Of a stretch of 64,000 nt of DNA, positions 35,701 through 42,625 are shown piece after piece (position 1 is the first letter of the stretch; every line of letters starts with the position of its first letter). The notes under the pieces were generated by a model. That model was not told where the DNA came from and searched no databases. It saw nothing but the letters and a program-made list of their open reading frames with translations. The DNA lies in contig NW_011887303.1 in the NCBI RefSeq assembly GCF_000151315.2, positions 556,719 through 620,718 of the forward strand. Reading direction: 5' to 3'. Made by a program: the position numbers and the translations under genes. Origin of the DNA: Capsaspora owczarzaki ATCC 30864. Its lineage: Eukaryota; Opisthokonta; Filasterea.

Positions 35701-37593
35701 AAAGTCGTGTCCACTTTGCAGACTCCTCTCACTCGTGAGGCGTTTCCGTTTCTGACCCAGCTCTTCCCGCTGGTTTCCCGCATCACCAGTAACGTGGCGG
35801 TCAAACTTCCTGCCGACTTTCTTCTGCTCAACGAAGACTGGTGCATTCACAATGAACATCCGAGTGCTCCACTGCAGCTGTACAAGCTCCGCGAGCTGCT
35901 CAAGCTTTTCCGCGTGCTTGGCGCGTCGGCAGCTGACATGGCCCAGGCCAGCCTCATCACGGGCGAACAGCTTCTTGGCCAGTTGTACCAAGTCTACCGA
36001 CCCTTGTCGTATCTCTGGGCGCTCCTTGACTGGGGCGTTCCCATTTCGGCTGCCGCGATTCTCTCTCCCCTGACCATTCGGTTGCTCTTGTTGACTGATG
36101 AGTCTGTCGACGGTGTTGATTTGCATCCTCTAAACCACGCGGTCGAGCGGAACGAGCCGCTGACGGATGGATGCCAATACCGAATTGTGCAGCATTTTCT
36201 GCAGGTTCTTCGTCTAGAGAATCAGTTGGCCACTTGGTCTCAGCTTGCCTGGCAATGGCTCGAGCCTGCTGTCCGGTGTCGGGCGGCGCCTGCCATCATC
36301 CCGATGATTCTGGATGCGATTCCGATCATTTATCGTGAGCGTTTGGCGGCGCGCCCACCACCGACCATTCTCGACTCGCTGGTGTTTTGCGAGCAAGGAC
36401 CTGAGGTTTTCCGTATCCTTGTGCAGTTTGCGCCCTCCTTGAAGGGCCTGGTGTTTGCGTCGCTCACCAGAGCGCTCCACCAGCCGACTGTTGTAACTCC
36501 CAGCCGGCTGTCTCATTTGAGTCGCACCGAACTGACGGATCTCTTTGTGGAAATGCTGACGACTGCTCGTGGCGCGCGCCAAATCCTTTCCGATGATGAA
36601 CAGGCGAGCGAGCCGCTGCTCACGACGAGTTTGTTGCGTGGGTTGCCCAAAGTTGCAAAGGCTGTCATGGCGTTTAGACACGTCAACCGCAGCGAGCTTC
36701 ACATGCCCAATGCACACGTGCTGATGGACGCTGTATTGCAGCGCCTGGCGGTCGCGATGCGCGTCTGTCACCTTAGCAGCGCCGACGACAGTGCCAGCGT
36801 CAATCTAGTCAGCGAGCAGTTTGGCGTGCAATTTTTGTTCGAAATTCAAGAGATTGTCTCATTGCTAGGGCACCGACAAGGCCCTGTGGCGATCGGAGCC
36901 GATTCTACCACCCAACGGCGGGCCATGGACTCGAATGGCTACTCTTCCTTGATTCAACGCGTTGTGGCCGAGTTGCATCCGACCAATCAGCGGATTGCGA
37001 TGGACCTCGAGTGGGACCGTGGCATTGAAGCAATCAACTTGATTTTCGACGAGTTGCCGTTGCTCGGACCTTCCTTCATGAAGGACTTGTGCTGGGTCCA
37101 GCACCCTGTAGAAGCCATGCTCCAAATGGCGTTCGTCCGCAGCGACTTTATCCAAGTGATGCTGACGCGGTACTTGTGTTTGGAGCCAAATCATCGCACT
37201 ATTTCGGGGCATGATCTTGGATACATGCTGGAGGCTCTGCCGCCTGCTGGGCCCGTCGTGGGTTGCTTCGCCATGGTCCTCATCGACCTGCAAAGCTGCA
37301 TCCGGTTTGAACATCGCGCCAGTGACTACGAATGCATGACTTGCATCTCTGTGACAAGCTGGGCCGATGTGGTTGCGCGCATGCTCGCTGTTACGCTTTG
37401 CGTTGCATCCCTTCAAGCCGAAGACCTTGATCTGGATCCAGGATTTTACGACGAGCCCGATCATGTTGCAAGCAACACACTTGCCATCCGCCAACTCTGT
37501 CAAGCTGTGGCAGTCTCTCGAGCCGATCTGCTCCGGGCTTGTCAACGATTCGGCGAGGCTGTCCATTTTGCGCCCTTCCTCAAGTCGATTTGA
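29710..37593 (+). CDS. Giant intronless ankyrin-repeat protein with Asp/His-rich repeats
   Basis: One open frame of 2,627 residues from the ATG at 29710. An earlier in-frame start would add a poly-Phe leader encoded by a T-tract, so I reject it. Residues about 70-160 are extremely acidic with repeated DYETDED units. Residues about 300-320 alternate Asp and His (DHDHDHDHDDDHDH). Ankyrin-type units appear at about residues 629 (SPMQWAAAVGTGAIIEALAD), 730 (SPLAIAIATHNASATRALLA), 1351 (TPLTMAAVNNDYDAVAAIL), 1460 (TPLHIACAFGHLDLVRTLVD) and 1870 (TALTLALVLKDDLASVASLH). The rest looks helical and may be degenerate ankyrin or other solenoid repeats. No enzyme domain or membrane anchor is seen. A scaffold role is the most I can infer. 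Being intronless at 7.9 kb is odd in this intron-rich region. Confidence 0.85.
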   Translation: MARPGRGRPTHPPSNRGNGTTPNATSTATTSQAQAQIPSAEAIAAAAGVYRAGLLASIDATVVADAGDETHSTDDDDDGDDDDDDYEDEDEGRPVINYGYDDEEDYETDEDDEDEDDDDDHHHHHDYDDDEDYETDEDDDDEDYETDDEDDNTSVRRPVNTQERTTQQFLAQVQRLFQDHPPITDEEDQHVHNEADVTHWRMLAMVLGVGPLSAHGTDATMLVAAKAIVGSLLYPCDASRVGPPGLRLQSRIHVDHSHHGHHDDPLDPAGTVIDDDDDMDEMSDAGDDRDNDGSDGMSDADDHDDHDDHDHDHDHDDDHDHPSATRIPSAWASLEYESSAIHAPHHEFPTTLSAHELSDFDTFPRLTDYHMDAQELETDIFLPQLALQPPSYQALQYDSTRLEVRDVHGVRVEWKDEAYESLVRPTSLEARPILARRVLFDPSEADPAAIPALDRENTTVLSMAHRDALELRPFEPRYSYMNALCRDTRGSILQPLFRLITERATPLAITSFLKKWHSRALPTQVELKMARDRFLQRSDRHVAFAESSAAVEGPQLAGPVAVVPIPLPEYNLESDLCVELPYALAGNVLASRLAAVFTTGARYLEPSACLNFASPFGVPISVANPNYVISPMQWAAAVGTGAIIEALADFGCEIEPEVNAVVASLSPDDQYFPFFAGGHSSAFAPLPTTSAQLPTNYAFHRLSDRASRSIFADLSTADGARAMVPSLLPASPLAIAIATHNASATRALLARGASLSSLPLFAVPSSLPNTNLAHSVAGLLENSGAAAVVMRHLDSRGCPIPSLSNAVDFASNSYTTLEYVYQARKFTLPPGLPPNARGLTFLASKAVARLLVDPEYSLRNVPPSSTTRAQYHRHLRTRIFHQHFDEHLQYALATVPDLQWNLLAFGVPSTEWKSPLETLSLLARVVGSPRDLWGSLSYDKPFVVPTGAEALSSASNKAQIAFPNESAPDAVSDPLTRPSLQLDFGRLKVSTEKKSALIAHRDPLDLRDREGSLALRQTAARLARVASFIEAYDDATIDALFDALRKKNYHILALEELLLPLAASSLTTRPPRFIIAAEFQSMEDVFLLMSAVTGFMCSYLARTSQAGITILRATRFTPARLVQRSDHSERADKRSAHAIFERCNRRFMDAIIYSIDIIDALSASIAFSGKAGVLATELSGALAEWDQTVDMFLQQAEEDTRPPCLAKTLLAGSSIGEYRNHLLRVVSLLRRLNDDEMLPDFCHVPADIRSPFPRRNLIKALTATLERASMYGGLPEDRTVLVQDYVRLVAHGTPVPSNADINRVVSSVSVGTSRSSQRGSTTTTDDAAEVVDPAMQASYFQAFMSGGPLTTPLTMAAVNNDYDAVAAILQSSLPGGQRLRSTSKLLTPLHLTSSPRVARLLATQFYINTRTPFCNVSACQDDVWNIEDLMQSSRSGHTPSAAIVKVPGQPPFDAASCLYGSTPLHIACAFGHLDLVRTLVDLGADLHILDAWRRTPLDVAKHRHHEEVSAFIESALGLTPSASSNDHQDSLEDQLLQYVTTSGDLPCVDNLLAQLLALTADCPDRLAQLLARKILLTQVRGAAVQQRIQRWLRDATPQLGYALLAVAFASLCAPLAEFVLQHLPPSAERPVPALLWLLQSVCRAPAAAQCSMLPLFRTLLATSTLETEHLGLLYLACNGSFFEAVIELQPSSFERDDFESRKFYFAYCLHAWELVGISMLLDSPSTSAAKHAFSCLQRQAPSRAVFRDKLFRMAVLTVCCPAMQFVIDMYREDDALSSIAGDFIKHTVETAQHRDQFFKVAKGVDFLTKPMSYGSAELPDRFVPTLDWSALYDLVKAYGVDLQHKCAILPELLPPELRADPRTGTPFRWTALTLALVLKDDLASVASLHAAGAPVVDNAPAAAPAADGSSISFSIPVPLGRLCESSTLRSALLPDPAHPANHHPQLLTDVLAAYAALPGDEHYADSIDLNNFFNLFNDTIITWSDANTFTIACSIFAKVVSTLQTPLTREAFPFLTQLFPLVSRITSNVAVKLPADFLLLNEDWCIHNEHPSAPLQLYKLRELLKLFRVLGASAADMAQASLITGEQLLGQLYQVYRPLSYLWALLDWGVPISAAAILSPLTIRLLLLTDESVDGVDLHPLNHAVERNEPLTDGCQYRIVQHFLQVLRLENQLATWSQLAWQWLEPAVRCRAAPAIIPMILDAIPIIYRERLAARPPPTILDSLVFCEQGPEVFRILVQFAPSLKGLVFASLTRALHQPTVVTPSRLSHLSRTELTDLFVEMLTTARGARQILSDDEQASEPLLTTSLLRGLPKVAKAVMAFRHVNRSELHMPNAHVLMDAVLQRLAVAMRVCHLSSADDSASVNLVSEQFGVQFLFEIQEIVSLLGHRQGPVAIGADSTTQRRAMDSNGYSSLIQRVVAELHPTNQRIAMDLEWDRGIEAINLIFDELPLLGPSFMKDLCWVQHPVEAMLQMAFVRSDFIQVMLTRYLCLEPNHRTISGHDLGYMLEALPPAGPVVGCFAMVLIDLQSCIRFEHRASDYECMTCISVTSWADVVARMLAVTLCVASLQAEDLDLDPGFYDEPDHVASNTLAIRQLCQAVAVSRADLLRACQRFGEAVHFAPFLKSI

Positions 37594-37752
37594 GCTGTGG
37601 ACTTTGGTTTTTGTGTGTGTTCCTTTGCTTATTTCACTTGTTCTACCTTTTTTTCTTCTTTTGTAACTCGATTGGAAATCTTTGTTATTGGGCCCCCATG
37701 AAATACAAAAAACAACGACGACATGTTTTGCAAAATTGACTTGAACAGCAAC

Positions 37753-38790
37753 TTATTGACCCTTGCTTGCTGCTTCACGAGCTCTGCGCTCGGACTCTTG
37801 AACAGCCGCGTCGTACTCAAAGCGGAGAATGTTGGGAATGTGGGACGAGTCGCGAATGTAAAAGTAGCGTGCAATTCGCCACCGCTGAATGTGCGGAAAG
37901 CAGGGTCGAAGCCACCGATTGGTGATGTGATGCCACGCCGCCGCAGCTGCCGCACCCACAAACGCACCAACAACCACCTGCAGACTCGTGTGATACCAGA
38001 GATAGACACGTGCGAACGCAATCAAGGCTGCCCCAGCCAGCAGCAGGACGCTGATCAGGTGGCGCCAGTGCGGGTTGGCAAACGAGGCGGCCTGATGCCG
38101 CCGCGAGGCATACATGAAGAGGATCAAGTAGACGGCCACAAAGAAGGCAAACTGCGCATGGCTGGATGGCATCCCAAACTCGGTGAACTGGGTCGAAATC
38201 TGAGGCGTCGAGGACAAGACTTGCGCCTCTGCCACCGCCTCCGCCGTCCGCGCGTCCTCCGAGTCTGCCGTGATCATTTCCTGCAATGTGCCCAGCAAGG
38301 CGCCTCCAGCGCGTTTGCCCAATGCGGATGCTTCTTGGTGGTGGTGGTGCTGCTCGCGGGTCGGGCGCGGCTGGGCAATCAGACGCTTCAGACCCCAGCT
38401 CAGGACCTCGTTCAGGACGATTCCAAGTGCAATGGTAGCTGTGTGGAGCTCGCGTCGGAAGAGCAGCAGGGTGGCGAGTCCGACCAGCGTTGCGAACGGG
38501 GTCAGGCAGACCAGCGCGAGGACCAGTCCCATCGCATCGCCGTGCTCGTACTCGACATGCGTGAGCGCGAACGCAACATAGCGCGCGTCCTTGGCAGTGG
38601 GGCGTTTCAACGAGGGTGGCGAAGGCGCGGACGACTTGTCTGGATCCGCAGCAGCCGAAGCCTGAGCGACGGGCACCACCACCACCACCACCACTAGTAG
38701 TAGTAGGAGTAGTAGTAGTAGCAGTCGTTGTAGGATTGGTGTAGGTCGGGATGTCCCGTGTACGAGTGACGACGACGACGATCGTGTCAT
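37753..38790 (-). CDS. DOLPP1: Dolichyl pyrophosphate phosphatase (PAP2 family)
   Basis: A single exon of 345 residues, longer than human DOLPP1 (238). The family order is clear: TLTHVEYEHGD-like start (ALTHVEYEHGD), FRRELHTATIALGIVLNE, the PAP2 motif 1 KRLIAQPRP, motif 2 GMPSSHAQF, motif 3 ARVYLWYHTSLQVV, then YFYIRDSSHIPNILRFEY. The enzyme removes one phosphate from dolichyl pyrophosphate on the ER lumenal side, recycling the carrier for N-glycosylation. Extra pieces are an N-terminal poly-Leu/poly-Val run encoded by a trinucleotide repeat, which may act as an additional signal anchor, and a 50-residue insertion with HHHHQ between motifs 1 and 2. It converges on the ankyrin gene with 159 bp between stops. 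Confidence 0.92.
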   Translation of the reverse strand: MTRSSSSSLVHGTSRPTPILQRLLLLLLLLLLVVVVVVVPVAQASAAADPDKSSAPSPPSLKRPTAKDARYVAFALTHVEYEHGDAMGLVLALVCLTPFATLVGLATLLLFRRELHTATIALGIVLNEVLSWGLKRLIAQPRPTREQHHHHQEASALGKRAGGALLGTLQEMITADSEDARTAEAVAEAQVLSSTPQISTQFTEFGMPSSHAQFAFFVAVYLILFMYASRRHQAASFANPHWRHLISVLLLAGAALIAFARVYLWYHTSLQVVVGAFVGAAAAAAWHHITNRWLRPCFPHIQRWRIARYFYIRDSSHIPNILRFEYDAAVQESERRAREAASKGQ

Positions 38791-39311
38791 CTCAACAATC
38801 TCCTCAACGTCTCAGATTTCAAGAATCTCTCGGTTTGTGGACTGAGTTTGTTTCCATTGCACTGCGTTTTCAATACAGAATTGATCTCTGTTTCGCTGCG
38901 CCTTTTCCCTCCGCGTTCAACGATGACCTCAACAGTCTCAGATCTCAGCAATACATGTACAATACTGTCACAATACAGTACTGCTTTCCATTGGAGTTTC
39001 TATCCAGAATTGATCTCTGTTTCGCTGCGCTTTTCCCCCTCCGCGTTCAACGATGACCTAACAATTCTGTTATAGTAATGTACCACTTTTGGTTGTCTGA
39101 GTTAGTTTTCCATTGAATTTCCCATCCAAATACAAAAAAACCTCCGCTTCCCTGCGCTTTTCCTCCGCGTTTGCTTTATAAATTCGCTTCAGATTTATCA
39201 CTTCGCGTTCACTCTCTCTTCCTATTGCGAGTAAAGTTTTGCTTGCTTCACAACAACAAGAAGAAGAAGAACATTCAACCAAAAACATCAACTAAAACAT
39301 CAACAAAAACC
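38791..39311. promoter_or_regulatory. Divergent upstream region with three tandem repeats
   Basis: This 521-bp gap between DOLPP1 and the SDR gene holds about three direct copies of a unit of roughly 125 bp (starting near 38855, 38985 and 39105, the third degenerate). Each has a CCATTG...CAGAATTGATCTCTG part and a TCCGCGTTCAACGATGACCT part. An AAGAAGAAG stretch and CATCAACWAAAAC repeats lie just before the SDR start. Confidence 0.6.
38855..39175 (+). repeat. Tandem repeat, about 2.5 copies of a ~125-bp unit
   Basis: The blocks GAATTGATCTCTGTTTCGCT and CCTCCGCGTTCAACGATGAC occur twice almost unchanged (near 38879-38931 and 39009-39058). A third, diverged copy of the TTTTCCTCCGCGTTTGC block lies near 39158-39174. 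The spacing between copies is about 125-130 bp. Confidence 0.75.
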
Positions 39312-40100
39312 ATGCACCTGCGTCTCGACGGAAAGCTCGTTCTGGTGACGGCGTCGACGGGCGGGATTGGCGAGGCGATCGCGACTTCACTGGCGCGGGA
39401 GGGCGCTCGCGTCATTGTGAACGGCCGGTCGCAGGCGTCTGTGGATGCGGCCATCGCACGCATTCGTGTGGCTGTGCCCGGGGCGCTGCTCGAGCCGCTC
39501 GCTGCCGACAATGGCACTGCGGAGGGCAACGCGGCGACCGTGCGCCACTTCCCCGACGTGGACATTCTGGTCAACAATCTGGGCATCTTCAACGCGGTGC
39601 CGTTCTTTGAGCTGTCGGACGCCGAGTGGACGGACATGTTCCAGGTCAATGTCATGAGCGGCGTGCGCCTGTCGCGGCACTATCTCAAGCGGATGATTGC
39701 CAGGAACGAAGGCCGGGTGCTGTTTGTCTCGAGCGAGTCTGGCGTGTCGCCCGATCCGGACATGGCCCACTACAGCGCGACCAAGACGACCCAGCTCTCC
39801 CTCTCGCGCAGCCTCGCCCAGCTCACCCAGGGCACCAATGTCTCGGTGAACACGGTGCTCCCGGGCCCGACGCGCACCGACGGCGTCGTGCAATTGGTGA
39901 AAAACCTCTTTCCCGACGTCCCGTACGCCGAGGCTGAGAGGAAGTTTATGCACGAGAACCGCCCAAACTCGCTCATTGCGCGACTCATGGCTCCCGAGGA
40001 AATTGCCGACGCGGTCACGTTTCTCGCCAGCCCGCTGTCGTCCGCCATCAACGGAGCAGCAATTCGCCTGGACGGCGGGCTGGTGCGCACCATTGTGTGA
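39312..40100 (+). CDS. Short-chain dehydrogenase/reductase, bacterial-like
   Basis: A single exon of 262 residues, the classical SDR length. The NAD(P)-binding glycine motif is TASTGGIGEA, followed by INVNGR-like VIVNGR, DILVNNLG, the catalytic serine in VSSESGV, the catalytic pair in HYSATK, PGPTRTDG and a C-terminal INGAAIRLDGG typical of the family. It resembles FabG-type or other bacterial oxidoreductases; the substrate cannot be told. Lack of introns, compactness and the clean bacterial-type pattern make lateral acquisition possible but not shown. The start is fixed by the first ATG before the glycine motif. Confidence 0.9.
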   Translation: MHLRLDGKLVLVTASTGGIGEAIATSLAREGARVIVNGRSQASVDAAIARIRVAVPGALLEPLAADNGTAEGNAATVRHFPDVDILVNNLGIFNAVPFFELSDAEWTDMFQVNVMSGVRLSRHYLKRMIARNEGRVLFVSSESGVSPDPDMAHYSATKTTQLSLSRSLAQLTQGTNVSVNTVLPGPTRTDGVVQLVKNLFPDVPYAEAERKFMHENRPNSLIARLMAPEEIADAVTFLASPLSSAINGAAIRLDGGLVRTIV

Positions 40101-40418
40101 AGCTGCGGTGCCACAGAGTTTGACGCGAGAGTGCTTTGTTGTGCTTTGAGCGTGTGTGCGATTTGTGTGTGTGTGCGTTTTGTGTGCTGTACAAAGAAGA
40201 GCGCTTTCAGAAACTATCAAACAGGTGCAGTTGTTTGAAGCTAATCCGGCTTCAAAGCGGTCTCGATCTACAGATGTGATATCTCGAAACTCTGCTGTGG
40301 ATGACATTGCTCACATTCAACGATCCGTATCTGAGACACACTGAGACTATGATTCACGATTGTAGTCTTCTTTGTTTGTTTGATTCAATCTTAATCCGAG
40401 TCCCACTCCCACACACAA
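40101..40418. other. Intergenic region between SDR and the PH-domain gene
   Basis: About 320 bp with a GT-rich stretch near 40140-40190. Nothing else recognised; it should carry the SDR 3' UTR and the PH gene promoter. Confidence 0.5.
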
Positions 40419-42255
40419 ATGTCTGTTGCTGCGGGTCTGCCATCGCCCAACCACGTCCAGCGCGGGTACCTGTACAAGGAGGGCGGCTCGATTGTGAGCT
40501 CGCGGTGGCAGCGGCGCTGGTTTGCGCTCGAGTCGAACGAGACGGCGATCAGCTACTGGAAGTCGAGCGCAGCCACCGCCGAGGCCGCACCGCTCGGGAC
40601 CATCTACATTGAGGACGTCGTCGCAGTCACCGACCTCTCGGCCACGGGCGACAAGCGCGTCCTCCTCAGCAGCGGCGCAGCAGCATCATCGGGTGGAGCG
40701 GCAGGCTCCAATGCTGCTGCCACCACTGGCTCTGCTACTGCTGCTGCTACTACTACTACTACTACTACGACTACTACTGGCTCTGCTGCTACTGCTACTG
40801 CTACTGCTGCCGCGGCTGGGTCGACGGCGACGTTGGCGCCTCGCGCTGGTCCAACCACCCCGAATGCCTCGTTCACGAGCTCATCATCCGTGGCTGGGCT
40901 GCCATCGGAAGCTCAATTCCCTTTCAAAATCACATGTACGAAGAAGCTCCGTTGGTTTGATGTTGATTTTGAGTAGTTTTGGGCATGCTGAGGTGGAAAA
41001 GGCGGGTGACCAATCTCTCACTCAGATTCTCATTCACTGACTCAAAACCGAATCCTCTTGTGCTCGATGGTGGTTCTTCAAACCCGTCATCAACAACAGG
41101 CGTCAATCGTGATTACGTGCTTGCTGCGGAAACCGCGGAGGACAAGAACGAGTGGGTTCGCGTGCTGCGCGAGGTCTGCCTCACGAAAGCCGAAATGTTC
41201 CCCGTGGCCGGAGGCGCAAGTCGCGCTGGATTTGATCCGCCGCACTTTGTCACTGCAGAATGCTTTGTGACGCGGGGTGTGCGCATTCACGGCCGGGTGA
41301 GTTGATACGGTGTTGATGGTCGTGCTTTTTTGTTTTTTGTTTGTTTTTGTGTTGTTCTTGCTTTTTCGAGAATGTGAGCCCGCTCCTCATTATCTCATTT
41401 CCCCCAACCCCAACGAACGAACGAACAGGTACCAATCTCGTTGCTCGGAGCACTGGCACCCGGATTGCATCCTGATAAGAAACGACGCGACGAGCGAGGC
41501 TGGTTTGCCGACATTCATGTCCCAGTCGCCCGCTTGGTCAATATTTTCGTTGGGTTTGGGTTTCAGCTGACCACCTTGTTTGCAACCGAGTCCATCAACT
41601 CGCTGGATCCGACGGGTCCCACAGTTCCGTCCACGATCGCCGTCTTCACCATGCCGCAGCAACGGGCGCGAGGGTTTACTGTTGTCGCATCTACACCCAT
41701 GTAAGTGCGCGGTCTAAGTGCCACCTTGGTGGAAGTGTTTTTGGCTCCCCCCTCTCATGCTTTGTGTTTGATTTCGGGCTCGTTTTTTTTTTTTTTTTTT
41801 TTTTTGTTTCTTCTCTCTTTCTTTCGGGGCCCTGTTGTAGGAAACGGCCGCCGCCTCCGTCGGTCGCCCCAACAACTGCCAACGCCTCAACTCCACCTCC
41901 GAAGCCTGCACCCATCGGAGCACAGCGTTTGCCGCCTGCTTCGCCTGTCGCGCTCAAAGCGACGCCGGCACCTGTAGCCCGGCCGCCTCCACCGGCACAA
42001 TCCCGCCCCACCAAGCCCGTACCTCCAGGCTCTGCACCACTGTCGCCATCACCCACTGCTGCAGCTGCTACTTCGCCTGCTGCTGCCCTTGCTGCTGCTG
42101 CTGCTGCTAACACACGACCAGTCGTTAAGCCAGAGCGACCACCAGCCGCTCTTGCCTCCAATCGCATGTCCACCACTTTCCAGCTCACCGATTTGATCGA
42201 CGAAGAGCTCGAGTCGCTAATGCGCAAGTTTGAAATGTCTGCGGATTTCGTGTGA
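40419..42255 (+). CDS. PH-domain protein with proline-rich C-terminus
   Basis: Four exons (40419-40935, 41100-41296, 41429-41700, 41841-42255) give 466 residues in frame. The N-terminus is a pleckstrin-homology domain: GYLYKEGGSIVSSRWQRRWF, then LGTIYIEDVV, FPFKIT and the last helix AETAEDKNEWVRVLRE. A low-complexity Ala/Thr/Ser/Gly insertion of about 75 residues, partly encoded by ACT/GCT microsatellites, sits in a loop of the domain. The next exon (FADIHVPVARLVNIFVGFGF and beyond) is an unassigned region, followed by a Pro/Ala-rich tail with PPPP and PxxP motifs that could bind SH3 or WW domains, and a terminal helix LTDLIDEELESLMRKFEMS. It is likely a phosphoinositide-binding adaptor. Confidence 0.8.
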
Positions 42256-42625
42256 TTTCGCAGTGTGTTGTCTAGTTGCGAGCCGTTTTTTGAGTTTTTC
42301 AAGTACCTTGTCAAGTTCGTGTTGTTATTTTTTGCTATTAGAATCAGCGGGTTGCCTTTTCATCTGAAATCAGCGGTTTCTTTCAAAAATATACACACCA
42401 ACAACAACACCAACAACACCAACAACACCAACAACAACAGCAACAACAACAACTACAACAACAAAAACAACAACAACTGCAACAACTACAACAACAAAAA
42501 CGATAGAGCAACAAACAAAAATCTAGAGAAACTAATCAGAAGCAAGGATACAAGAATCGCGCAACAAGAAACACGGAATCAAACCAGGACAAGAACGCCG
42601 TAAAAAAAAATTGCGAAAGGTAGAG
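42256..42625. other. Convergent 3' region with an (AAC)n-rich stretch
   Basis: Between the stops of the PH gene and SNRK lies an AAC/AACACC repeat-rich stretch at about 42400-42500, then A-rich sequence. No gene is seen. Confidence 0.6.
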
